A stretch of DNA of 64,000 bases from Peptostreptococcus anaerobius VPI 4330 = DSM 2949 (GTDB lineage Bacteria > Bacillota > Clostridia > Peptostreptococcales > Peptostreptococcaceae), in NCBI RefSeq assembly GCF_000381525.1, contig NZ_KB906611.1, positions 19,044 to 83,043 on the forward strand. Reading direction: 5' to 3'. This document shows positions 38,640 to 47,525 of the stretch, piece by piece (the first letter of the stretch is position 1; every line of letters begins with the position of its first letter). The position numbers were made by a program, and so were the translations under genes. The notes below the pieces were generated by a model, which did no database searches, was not told the DNA's origin, and saw nothing but the letters and a program-made list of their open reading frames with translations.

Positions 38640-39654
38640 TTTGCTCACCTGCTTTCAACATTCGATTGACCGCCTTATCAAAATCAGAGGTGATTTTCTG
38701 TGTTTTGTTAAATTCTTCATATTCAGCCGACGCTTTTTCTTTTGCCGTTCTACCGGAGATTTTCCCTTTATCCCGCAGAATATCATATCGGCGAAACGCC
38801 AGAAATTCGTTCACGCTGGCGGCAAACTCCTCCATAGTAAAGGTATTTTCTCGCTCAATCAAATCTTCAATATAGTCGAAATAGCCTGTTACGGCACGCT
38901 CCAGTTGACGAATTTGTTTTTCTTCCAGATAGTTTTTCGCAACAACCACATCTGATTTCAAAATGCGTCCGTTCGGAGCATTTTTCCATGTAGTAAGCCC
39001 CATATTTTCTTTGGTTCTGTCAGCATAAGTATAGACAATTTCTGCCGCAGTCTGCCCTGTAATTGCAAAATGGAACTTGTTTTGCACCATAGCATAAAAA
39101 TCATGGGTAATCTGTGTATTTTTATCATAGTCAATGCTACATTCCGCAAAGATGTCTGTGATTTGCTGCCAGATTCGTCTTTCGCTCGCACGGATTGAAC
39201 GAACTCTTTCCAAAAGTTCACGGAAGTAGTCTTTCCCAAAGGCTGTTTTGCCCTGCTTCAAGCGTTCATCATCCATAGCAAAGCCTTTTATCATATATTC
39301 CTTCAAAACACTGGTAGCCCAGATTCTGAAACTTGTTGCCCGTTTGGAATTTACTCTGTAACCAACAGATATGATTGCATCGAGGTTATAAAATTGTGTT
39401 TCTTTGCTTTGCGTTTTTCCCTCGATAGCTCCGTGTTGAGTGGTTGTTGCAATTTTTGCAACAACCACTTTTTCGTCAAGCTCGCCCTCATTGAAAATAT
39501 TTTTCAAGTGCCTGCTTATGGAAGATTTATCGACATCAAACAATTCAGCCATTGCTTTTTGCGTAAGCCAAATTGTTTCGTCTTTCACAAGCGCATTGAC
39601 TGAAACATTTTCTTCAGCGGTTTGATATACTAAAAAATTAAAATCATTTTCCAT
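38632..39654 (-). CDS. rhuM: RhuM-family protein inside the hsd operon
   Basis: A member of the RhuM family, first named in a Salmonella pathogenicity island and often found within type I restriction loci; its biochemical role is not established. The 340-residue product starts MENDFNFLVYQTAEENVSVN. It has an N-terminal HTH-like part (IWLTQKAMAELFDVDKSSIS, about 30-49) followed by the family stretch NLDAIISVGYRVNSKRATSF. Next come RIWATSVLKEYMIKGFAMDD and a C-terminal helical domain with HFAITGQTAAEIVYTYADR. The ATG at 39654 overlaps the hsdM stop (TGATG), and its own end overlaps hsdS, so all are translationally coupled. Confidence 0.9.
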
Positions 39655-41222
39655 CACTGCACCTCGATTTCTGCGATAATCTTCGCAATCTCATCACGAA
39701 GCACCTGCTCACGAGCGACAATTTCTTTGATTTCTGCATTGAGCTTAACGATATCAATCTTTTCTCTTGTGTCCTCTGCTTCTACATAAGTTGATACAGA
39801 AAGGTTGTAGTCATTTTCAGAAATCTCATCGTAGGTTGCAAGATGTGAGAAATGCTCAATTTCACTGCGATTTGCAAAGCATCCCACAATCTTATCCATA
39901 TTGTCTTGAGTCAGCTTATTGTTATTGGTAACTTTTACGCACTCGTTGCTCGCATCGATAAACAGCGTTTTATTATCTACCTTGTTCTTTTTCATTACCA
40001 TAATGCAAGTTGCAATAGATGTGCCAAAGAAAAGGTTCGGTGGCAACTGAATTACACAATCAACAAAGTTGTTATCAATAAGGTACTTTCTTATTTTCTT
40101 TTCAGCGCCACCACGGTACATAATACCGGGGAAACATACAATCGCAGCTGTTCCGTTACTTGCAAGCCATGAAAGGCTATGCATAATAAAGGCAAGGTCA
40201 GCCTTGCTCTTTGGTGCAAGAACACCTGCAGGAGAAAAACGAGGATCATTGATAAGTAATGGATTATTATCACCAGTCCACTTAATGGAATATGGCGGAT
40301 TTGAAACGATAAGTTCAAAAGGTTCATCATCCCAATGTGCCGGAGCGATAAGGGTATCTTCGCAAGCAATATTAAATTTATCAAATCCAATATCGTGTAA
40401 AAACATATTGATACGACAAAGGTTGTAGGTTGTAATATTGATTTCCTGTCCATAAAAACCATTACGAATCTTATCTCTACCAAGTATTTTTTCCGCCTTT
40501 AAAAGTAGCGAACCAGATCCGCAAGCTGGATCATACACCTTGTTGATTTCAGTTTTTCCAACTGTACCAAGTCTTGTAAGAAGCTCTGATACATCAGCAG
40601 GAGTAAAGAACTCTCCACCCGATTTACCAGCATTTGATGCATACATTGTCATAAGATATTCATAGGCATCTCCAAACGCATCAATATCGTGATCCTTAAC
40701 ATTTCCAAGATTCATATCCGCCACACCGTCAAGGAGTTTACAAAGTTTTTCATTTCTCTTTGCAACAGTAGAGCCAAGTTTATTACTGTTTACATCAAAA
40801 TCATCAAATAAACCTGCAAAGTCGGATTCTGATTCACTGCCTTTTGCAGATTCCTCTATGTGACGGAATACCTTTTCAAGTGTTTCATTCAGATTTTCAT
40901 TATCCTTGGCTTTTGCCCTTACATTACAAAATAGTTCAGAAGGAAGAATGAAAAAGCCTTTCTCCTCAACAAGTCCTTCTCTTGCCTCTTTGGCCATCTC
41001 ATCAGAAATCTTTGCAAAATCAAAATCGCTATTTCCTGCTTCAATTTCTCCTTCGTTGATGTAGTTAGTAATATTTTCAGAAATATATCTATAGAACATA
41101 GTACCAAGTATATAGTTTTTGAAATCCCATCCATCTACAGCACCACGAAGTTCATCTGCAATTGCCCATATTGCTCTGTGAAGTTCATCACGTTCCTGTT
41201 CTTTCTTATTATCAATAGACAT
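39654..41222 (-). CDS. hsdM: Type I restriction-modification DNA methyltransferase subunit
   Basis: HsdM methylates adenine at the site chosen by HsdS. The 522-residue product has the N-terminal helical domain (about 1-165, including WDFKNYILGTMFYRYISENI), GGEFFTPADVSELL, and the AdoMet site DPACGSGSLLLKAE (about 232-245). The catalytic motif NPPYSIKW (about 310) marks an N6-adenine (gamma-class) enzyme. Length and motifs are intact. The ATG overlaps the stop of an upstream XRE pseudogene (TAATG). Confidence 0.96.
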   Translation of the reverse strand: MSIDNKKEQERDELHRAIWAIADELRGAVDGWDFKNYILGTMFYRYISENITNYINEGEIEAGNSDFDFAKISDEMAKEAREGLVEEKGFFILPSELFCNVRAKAKDNENLNETLEKVFRHIEESAKGSESESDFAGLFDDFDVNSNKLGSTVAKRNEKLCKLLDGVADMNLGNVKDHDIDAFGDAYEYLMTMYASNAGKSGGEFFTPADVSELLTRLGTVGKTEINKVYDPACGSGSLLLKAEKILGRDKIRNGFYGQEINITTYNLCRINMFLHDIGFDKFNIACEDTLIAPAHWDDEPFELIVSNPPYSIKWTGDNNPLLINDPRFSPAGVLAPKSKADLAFIMHSLSWLASNGTAAIVCFPGIMYRGGAEKKIRKYLIDNNFVDCVIQLPPNLFFGTSIATCIMVMKKNKVDNKTLFIDASNECVKVTNNNKLTQDNMDKIVGCFANRSEIEHFSHLATYDEISENDYNLSVSTYVEAEDTREKIDIVKLNAEIKEIVAREQVLRDEIAKIIAEIEVQ

Positions 41223-41455
41223 TATTTTTTTCCCTCCACTTCAAAATCGAGCCATGACTCTTCAACGCCTGTATAGTCAACATCGTTTTTAAGGCAGAAC
41301 TCTTTTATATTTTTCATAGCATTAAGGTTAGGCTTTGCTTTGCCACCTTCCTATCTATTCACAGTAGAAAATGCCACTTTAATTTTTTTAGCAAAGTCTT
41401 GCTGCGAAAGAAAGCATCATTGTCTAATTCTTTTAATTTCATCTGGAAATCCCAT
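41222..41455 (-). pseudogene. XRE-type regulator of the hsd operon, inactivated by two nonsense codons
   Basis: From the ATG at 41455 one frame runs 77 codons to the TAA that overlaps the hsdM start. It reads MGFPDEIKRIRQ, stop, CFLSQQDFAKKIKVAFSTVNR, stop, EGGKAKPNLNAMKNIKEFCL... The parts are a typical Cro/C1-type HTH found at the head of type I loci. A TGA at 41417-41419 replaces a likely Arg codon and a TAG at 41351-41353 replaces a likely Trp in the NRWEGGK turn. There is no frameshift. GGAG precedes the ATG. Loss of this gene may have removed transcriptional control, while translation of hsdM could also depend on its reading. Confidence 0.88.
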
Positions 41456-41495
41456 TATGCATCTCCTTGCGTAAACATTTCAATAATATAGCGTT

Positions 41496-41504
41496 ATTAT
41501 ACCA
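41496..41504 (-). promoter_or_regulatory. Extended -10 promoter of the hsd operon
   Basis: TG-G-TATAAT on the minus strand, 41 bases before the ATG of the XRE pseudogene; -35 not evident. No other promoter-like sequence is seen up to hsdM. Confidence 0.6.
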
Positions 41505-41703
41505 TATAATAATAATTTTTACTATCTCCTAAAGCTACCTAGTAGAAGGACAAAATTTATAGAGCATTTGAAAACTTTTTTCTGAAAAAATTCAAATTTA
41601 GCCGGAAAAATATCTTTCAAACTCCCTTAGATAGTTAGAAAGGAAAAAAGAGGAACAAAGCTTTTATTTCTAAATTAAATAGAAAAAATACAATTTGGAA
41701 ATA

Positions 41704-41727
41704 AAAAGCCACCGAGTGGTGGCTTTT
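41704..41727. terminator. Terminator of the 187-aa gene, at the island edge
   Basis: AAAAGCCACC-GAGT-GGTGGCTTTT, a perfect hairpin with A/T-runs on both sides, 11 bases after the stop at 41738. Confidence 0.9.
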
Positions 41728-41737
41728 AGCTTTCAAT

Positions 41738-42301
41738 TTAATTATCTTCTTCTAGCATTTCTAAACATTCATCTAAATCAAATTCTTCCGTGAATTCTGG
41801 ATCCATATGGGTTAATAAGTGCCAGTCTTCTGAATCTTTTTTTCTAAATAGGATTGCTTCTCCGTCTTCTGAACCTAAGTAGGCTCTTTCTACTTGGTAG
41901 CCTTTCTTTTCTAGATTTTTCTTTACTTCTAAATAATTATTTTCTCTCGCTTTTATATATTCTCTTAAATCTGAATTCGCTACTGTGTAGGCATCCACTC
42001 TAGTTGCACCTTCTACGATTCCTTTTCCTTTTTTAGATAGGTTTGGAATTTCTTTCCAATATACTTCTACATCGCCATCTCCTGTAAACATAAGCTTAGT
42101 TAGTGGTACTATGTTGCCATTTATTTCTAGTTCCATGTAGTCTGAGATTGAATCTAGCTTTATAGTTTCGTATTCAAATCCGTCTATTTCTTCAAATTTG
42201 TATCCTTTAAGTTGAGATACAAATTTTCTTCCTTCTTCTATGGTGTCAAATAGTCCTAGCTCTGTGCTCATTCCATCTTGGTATAATTCTAATATAAACA
42301 T
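41738..42301 (-). CDS. Hypothetical protein, 187 residues
   Basis: I do not recognise this protein. It is soluble and acidic, with no signal peptide, cysteine cluster or catalytic motif. The start MFILELYQDGMSTELGLFDT resembles phage- or immunity-protein-like small domains, and the end is very acidic (EEFDLDECLEMLEEDN). AAGGAG lies six bases before the ATG. It has its own terminator and sits between the restriction island and the PIN/TRAM gene. It may be accessory DNA, but codon use is not obviously different from the flank. Confidence 0.75.
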   Translation of the reverse strand: MFILELYQDGMSTELGLFDTIEEGRKFVSQLKGYKFEEIDGFEYETIKLDSISDYMELEINGNIVPLTKLMFTGDGDVEVYWKEIPNLSKKGKGIVEGATRVDAYTVANSDLREYIKARENNYLEVKKNLEKKGYQVERAYLGSEDGEAILFRKKDSEDWHLLTHMDPEFTEEFDLDECLEMLEEDN

Positions 42302-42374
42302 TCTTCTCCTTATCTATTTAACTCTATTTCAAATTTAAAACTTGAATGTCTTATGATTGTCTTAATTCATAGAA

Positions 42375-43454
42375 CTACTTGACCTTGGCGAATATCATCC
42401 TACCTGCTGGAGTCTGAAGTATTGAAGTTACTACTACTGTCCTAGTTTCATTGATAAACTTCTTACCATTCTCTACTACTATCATAGTACCATCGTCAAG
42501 GTAGGCAACACCCTGTTGGTTTTCCTTACCTTCTTTAACTATTGTAATCAACATCTCTTCACCAGGTATAGCTATTGGCTTGACCGCATTAGCAAGTTCG
42601 TTTATATTCAAGACCTCAACCCCCTGAACCTGGGCTACCTTATTTAAGTTGAAGTCATTTGTAACTACCTTGCCCTTTAGGACTGATGCCAATCTTAAAA
42701 GCTTGATGTCAACCTCTGCTATATCATCAAAGTCTTGGTTGGTTACCTCTACTTCTATTGAACCATCTTCTTGGATCTCGTTTAGTATATCAAGACCCCT
42801 TCTACCCCTGACCCTCTTAAGGTCATCGGCTGAATCTGCTATGTGTCTTAGCTCATCAAGGACAAACTGGGGTATAACAAGCTTACCCTCTATAAAACCT
42901 GTCTTGCAGATATCGGCTATTCTACCATCTATTATTACAGATGTATCCAATACCTTAGGTGGAATATTTCTCTTCAACTTTTTGTGTTTTTCAGATTCTT
43001 TCTTCTCACCCTGCTGTCTTAGTTTAAATAAATTAGCCAACTCGTTCTTGCTTCTTACGCCTATCCTGATTCCTATAAGTCCAAATATAATGTATGATAT
43101 AATAGATAGTACCGGTCCAACTATATACAAGTTTTCCAATAATTTACTGACAAAGAAAGCAATAAAGAATCCCAATAATAATCCCACCGACCCAAGTATA
43201 ATATCTACCTGAGAATATACTGACAACTCCTTGTCGAATTTCTTACTTATCTTTTTTAATTGCTTGCTAGCAATCGGCTCCAATAAAAAGAATATTACTC
43301 CAACTACAATTCCTAATGCTATACCGCCCCAATAACCATACTTGGTATGTAGGTCTTTTATAAAGGACATCTCTGGTGTTAGCGATAGGTAAATCGTAGT
43401 CGTAAGTGCAAACCCTACTAGAGCAAATACAAACCTTCTTAGTTTTGCTAACAT
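42375..43454 (-). CDS. PIN/TRAM-domain membrane protein (YacL type)
   Basis: The 359-residue product has four hydrophobic helices (about residues 5-135), a charged linker, a PIN nuclease-like domain (VLDTSVIIDGRIADICKTGF from about residue 170, with conserved acidic residues at LDTS, DELRHIAD and VTNDFNL), and a C-terminal TRAM domain (about 295-355) expected to bind RNA. The family is common in Firmicutes next to radA, disA and ispD-ispF; its substrate is unknown. AGGAGG precedes the ATG. It follows radA by about 147 bases. Confidence 0.9.
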   Translation of the reverse strand: MLAKLRRFVFALVGFALTTTIYLSLTPEMSFIKDLHTKYGYWGGIALGIVVGVIFFLLEPIASKQLKKISKKFDKELSVYSQVDIILGSVGLLLGFFIAFFVSKLLENLYIVGPVLSIISYIIFGLIGIRIGVRSKNELANLFKLRQQGEKKESEKHKKLKRNIPPKVLDTSVIIDGRIADICKTGFIEGKLVIPQFVLDELRHIADSADDLKRVRGRRGLDILNEIQEDGSIEVEVTNQDFDDIAEVDIKLLRLASVLKGKVVTNDFNLNKVAQVQGVEVLNINELANAVKPIAIPGEEMLITIVKEGKENQQGVAYLDDGTMIVVENGKKFINETRTVVVTSILQTPAGRMIFAKVK

Positions 43455-43601
43455 TATTTCACCTCCTATTAAAATATTGTTTTAATTATAAAACCTTGAC
43501 TATAATATAGACCAAAAAGCTTGTTTTTAGCTTAGCCTATAAATATTTCATGATCAAACTTTAGAAAAAACTGATTTTTCCAAGCCCAATAACTTATCCA
43601 A

Positions 43602-44993
43602 CTAGTTGCCCATCAAGGCATACATGGCCTGTCTTAAATTAGACACCGGAACAATCTCTAGACTATATTCTTTTTTGAATTCATTTAAGTAGTTTCCTCT
43701 AGGTATAATCATCTTTTTGAAACCTAATTTTTCACATTCTATTATTCTTTTTTCAATGAAACTCACTGTTCTGACCTCTCCAGTAAGACCTATTTCCCCT
43801 GTGACAACCACACTTGCATCTATAGGTATGTTCTTGAAACTAGAAGCTACTGCCAATGCGATTCCTAGGTCCATAGATGGATCATTTATCTTTAGACCAC
43901 CTATAATATTTACAAATACATCCTGGTTTTGAATTTGAAGACCGACAACTTTTTCAAGCACTGCCAAGATAAGGGCTACCCTATTGTTGTCTACACCGGT
44001 TGTCGTCCTCCTTGGATAACCGAAATTGGTTGTCGCAACAAGGGCCTGGAGTTCAAGTAACATAGACCTTGTACCTTCAACAGTTGATACTATTACAGAA
44101 CCAGATGCATCACTTGGCTTTTCAGATATTAGTACCTTGGATGGATTTTCTAACTCTTCAAGTCCATTTGCCTTCATCTCAAATACACCAAGTTCATTTG
44201 TTGAACCAAACCTATTTTTAACTGCCCTAAGAAGCCTATAGGTATTATATCTTTCACCCTCAAAATACAAGACGGTATCCACCATGTGTTCAAGAAGTTT
44301 GGGACCGGCTAGGGAGCCTTCCTTTGTTACATGGCCCACTATAAAAGTAGAGATACCCTTTGACTTGGATATATTCATAAACTTTGAAGTACCTTCTTTT
44401 ATCTGGCTTACAGTTCCAGGAGCTGCATTTATTTCTGGAGATATCATGGTCTGTATAGAGTCCACTACAATTGCATCGGGCTTGATATCCTCTATTTGAG
44501 ACTCTATAGCTGCAAGATTATTTTCTGTGTATATATAGAGATTATCTGAATCTACACCTAGTCTTTTGGCCCTCATCTTTATCTGGTTTTCACTTTCTTC
44601 ACCAGATACATACAAGAGCTTTTTGCCAGATCTAGCTATGTTGTTGGACACTTGAAGAAGTAGAGTTGACTTTCCTATACCAGGATCTCCACCTACTAAG
44701 ATCAATGAAGCCGGTATGATTCCGCCACCCAGTACCCTATCTAGTTCAGGTATCATTGTAGAAAATCTCTCTTCCCTATGGCTCTGTATTGAGTTGATTT
44801 TAACAGGCTTTGTGTCAGTTTTTATAGATGCCCTCAAGGCTCTTTCCTTGATAGCTTTTTCCTTTGGTGTCTCCTTTACCTCTGTCTCTTCCACAAAGGT
44901 ATTCCACTGCAAACACTCTGGACATTTACCTAGCCACTTTGGATTTTCATAGCCACAGTTCTGACATACATACTTAGTTCTAATCTTTGCCAT
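43602..44993 (-). CDS. radA: DNA repair protein RadA
   Basis: RadA is a RecA-like ATPase that helps branch migration of recombination intermediates. The product begins MAKIRTKYVCQNCGYENPKW with a four-cysteine zinc finger (C10, C13 and a CPEC pair). It then has LVGGDPGIGKSTLLLQVSNN (Walker A), VVDSIQTM (Walker B), the RadA-specific KNRFGSTNELG, and a Lon-protease-like C-terminal domain. I use the ATG at 44993 (463 residues); an upstream TTG at 45005 lies only two bases from the GGGGG sequence. Confidence 0.95.
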   Translation of the reverse strand: MAKIRTKYVCQNCGYENPKWLGKCPECLQWNTFVEETEVKETPKEKAIKERALRASIKTDTKPVKINSIQSHREERFSTMIPELDRVLGGGIIPASLILVGGDPGIGKSTLLLQVSNNIARSGKKLLYVSGEESENQIKMRAKRLGVDSDNLYIYTENNLAAIESQIEDIKPDAIVVDSIQTMISPEINAAPGTVSQIKEGTSKFMNISKSKGISTFIVGHVTKEGSLAGPKLLEHMVDTVLYFEGERYNTYRLLRAVKNRFGSTNELGVFEMKANGLEELENPSKVLISEKPSDASGSVIVSTVEGTRSMLLELQALVATTNFGYPRRTTTGVDNNRVALILAVLEKVVGLQIQNQDVFVNIIGGLKINDPSMDLGIALAVASSFKNIPIDASVVVTGEIGLTGEVRTVSFIEKRIIECEKLGFKKMIIPRGNYLNEFKKEYSLEIVPVSNLRQAMYALMGN

Positions 44994-45100
44994 AAATTTT
45001 AACAATACCCCCTTAAATTTACCTTAAAGTAAAAATTAAATTCTAGCTTCTATTATACCACATGTGAACTTGCAATAATCCAAATATAATAAATAAAAAT

Positions 45101-45128
45101 GTTGCGAGGAGAAAAGTCCCCCCGCAAC
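45101..45128 (-). terminator. Terminator of the EF-G-like gene
   Basis: GTTGCGGGGGGA and TCCTCGCAAC-type arms form a GC-rich stem with several G-U pairs on the minus strand, followed by ATTTTTATTTATT, 26 bases past the stop. Confidence 0.8.
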
Positions 45129-45153
45129 GGATAATAAAAAGGTAGGTTGTGAA

Positions 45154-47082
45154 CTACTGGTCTTTCCTTACTCCAGCAACTATCTTTTCTGCTGCTGAAG
45201 AAGGAACTTCTGCATATGAATCAAACTCCATCTCAAAATATCCACGTCCCTGAGTCATTGACTTAAGGTCTATAGCATACTTGAATGTCTCTCCCTGTGG
45301 AGCTAAGGCTTCTAGCACCTGCTTGCCCTTGCCATTTGATTCCATGCCAAGGATCTTACCTCTTCTCTTGTTCATATCTCCCATAACATCTCCCATATAT
45401 TCTTCTGGTATAGTTATGGTAAGTTTCATAACTGGCTCAAGAAGGATAGGTTTTGCCTCTTCCATACCCTTTTTAAAGGCTATAGATGCAGCCATCTTAA
45501 AGGCCATCTCTGAAGAGTCAACATCGTGGTAAGAGCCATCATATAATACAGCCTTTATATTTGTCACAGGATATCCAGCTAATACACCCTTTAGCATTGA
45601 ATCTCTTAGACCCTTTTCTACTGCCGGTACATATGACTTTGGCACTGATCCACCGAACAGTTCTTCAGTAAATTCAAATTCTTCATCTGACCTTGAGAAC
45701 CTAATCTTTACATGACCATACTGACCATGACCACCAGACTGCTTCTTATGCTTTCCTTCTACATCTGAACTAGCCTTTATAGTCTCCCTATAAGGAACTT
45801 TTAGGTCTGATAGTTCAACCTCTAGGCCAAACTTGTCCTTCATCTTATTTACTAGTGTCTTTAGGTGAAGGTCTCCCTGGCCACCTATTAGAGCCTGATG
45901 TGTTTCATTATTTCTATAGTATTCAAGAGTTGGGTCTTCACCAACTAGTCTTGTTATAACAGTAGCCATCTTGTCTTCATCATTCTTGTTCTTAGGTGAT
46001 ATAGCATAGTAAATCTGTGGCTTAGGGAATACTATATCTATATCAGACTGGGCATTCTTGTCTGTAGATATAAGTTTGCCTGTAGACAGTTTTGATACCT
46101 TAGTCACAACTATTATGTCTCCAGCATAGGCCTTGTCTAGTTCTATCAGTTCTCCACCTCTTATAGTATATATATTGGCTATCTTTTCTTTTGAACCATC
46201 CTCAAAATAAACCTCTGTATCTTTCTTTATCTGACCTGCCGTAACCTTTATATATGAAATTTTACCAATAAATGGATCTATGAAAGTCTTAAATACCGTT
46301 CCCTTAAACTTAGCGTCTTCATCAACAAATGATGGGTCTATATAACTTTCAAGAGAAGCCAATATCTCTGCTGTACCTACATTATTTATAGTAGAGCCTG
46401 ATATTACCGGTACTATATCTCCCCTCTTAACTCCTATAGTTATTCCCTTTCTTATTTCATCGCGAGTAAGCTCTTGTCCCTCAAAGAATTTTTCTAAATA
46501 GTCGTCATCTGTCTCTGCAACCAATTCCATCAAGGCATCATATGACTTTTTAGCCTGGTCTACAAACTCACCTTCTAGTCCTTCATAGTCTTCAAATAGG
46601 TTATGTAGTTTAACAAACTTTCCATCTGAAAATTCTGGAGAAATCATAGGAACTATCTTGTTCTCAAACTTTTCGTCTAACATAGCTATTACGTCCTTGT
46701 ATCTAGCCTTTTCATTGTCAATCTTGTTAATAAACATAATCTTAGGTATACCTTCTGTAAGCTCTAGAGCCTTCTCAGTACCTACCTGCATAGGATCTGT
46801 AGCATCGATTACTATTATAGCTGCGTCACTAGCTGCAAGAGCAGATACAACATCACCAGTAAAGTCAGTATAGCCAGGAGTATCTAGGAAGTTAAACTTG
46901 AATCCTTCATATTCAACCGGCATAAGACTCATGCTATAAGTCATCTGGACATTGTTGCTTAGCTTGGGAATCTTATTTACATTTGCTGCATGAGCAATTG
47001 TTTCAAGCAGATTAGTCTTACCACAACCACTATGACCCAAAACTGCAATATTTCTGATTTTTTCACTATTATAGACTTTCAT
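45154..47082 (-). CDS. EF-G-like translational GTPase (paralogue)
   Basis: A second EF-G homologue, 642 residues, of the type found beside the canonical FusA in many Firmicutes. The G domain has GHSGCGKTNLLETIAHAAN in place of the usual [26 protein letters not shown] with Tyr where EF-G has the catalytic His, and a normal NKIDNEK. Domains III-V are intact ([40 protein letters not shown]). The altered switch suggests slower or different GTP use; the function is not known. It has its own promoter and terminator. Confidence 0.9.
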   Translation of the reverse strand: MKVYNSEKIRNIAVLGHSGCGKTNLLETIAHAANVNKIPKLSNNVQMTYSMSLMPVEYEGFKFNFLDTPGYTDFTGDVVSALAASDAAIIVIDATDPMQVGTEKALELTEGIPKIMFINKIDNEKARYKDVIAMLDEKFENKIVPMISPEFSDGKFVKLHNLFEDYEGLEGEFVDQAKKSYDALMELVAETDDDYLEKFFEGQELTRDEIRKGITIGVKRGDIVPVISGSTINNVGTAEILASLESYIDPSFVDEDAKFKGTVFKTFIDPFIGKISYIKVTAGQIKKDTEVYFEDGSKEKIANIYTIRGGELIELDKAYAGDIIVVTKVSKLSTGKLISTDKNAQSDIDIVFPKPQIYYAISPKNKNDEDKMATVITRLVGEDPTLEYYRNNETHQALIGGQGDLHLKTLVNKMKDKFGLEVELSDLKVPYRETIKASSDVEGKHKKQSGGHGQYGHVKIRFSRSDEEFEFTEELFGGSVPKSYVPAVEKGLRDSMLKGVLAGYPVTNIKAVLYDGSYHDVDSSEMAFKMAASIAFKKGMEEAKPILLEPVMKLTITIPEEYMGDVMGDMNKRRGKILGMESNGKGKQVLEALAPQGETFKYAIDLKSMTQGRGYFEMEFDSYAEVPSSAAEKIVAGVRKDQ

Positions 47083-47158
47083 AAGAGCACCTACCTTTTG
47101 TTTATTTTTGACTTTTCAGATATTAATAATATAAGACACTTTCATAAAAATACTTTAT

Positions 47159-47188
47159 ATTATATTAAGAGCAAAATTTCGTTTTCAA
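47159..47188 (-). promoter_or_regulatory. Promoter of the EF-G-like gene
   Basis: TTGAAA (47183-47188), 18-base spacer, TATAAT (47159-47164) on the minus strand, about 75 bases before the ATG. Confidence 0.75.
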
Positions 47189-47465
47189 TAGATAAAATTT
47201 TGGCCTCACAAGTCAATTATTAATTTATTCTACACTCATACTCAATATTCCTTTTTATACAGTAGTGATTTTTCAAAATTTTTATACATCTATTTTTTAA
47301 CAATCGAAAGCCTTAAAAGCCTCTAATAGATAATAACTATAGATCTTTTCCTAATTATTGTGTAATTTTTATCATCTTTTTATGTTTTTAAATTTAAACT
47401 GTCATATTCATATAAAATACATGTGAAAAACTTTATGTGTTTTGTATTTTTTTAGGTTTTTTGCC
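47189..47465. other. AT-rich divergent intergenic DNA, no gene seen
   Basis: The 443-base gap between the EF-G-like gene and the permease gene holds a promoter at each side. The 277 bases between them are very AT-rich, with T- and A-runs and no plausible reading frame, RNA gene or strong hairpin that I can see. Confidence 0.6.
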
Positions 47466-47494
47466 TTGTTTTTTTAAAAAAATCAAGTTATAAT
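47466..47494 (+). promoter_or_regulatory. Promoter of the amino-acid permease gene
   Basis: TTGTTT (47466-47471), 17 bases, TATAAT (47489-47494), within a T/A-rich tract resembling an UP element; the leader to the start codon is only about 25 bases. Confidence 0.8.
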
Positions 47495-47525
47495 TTAGTA
47501 AAAATGGTAAAGGGAGGTATTTGTA

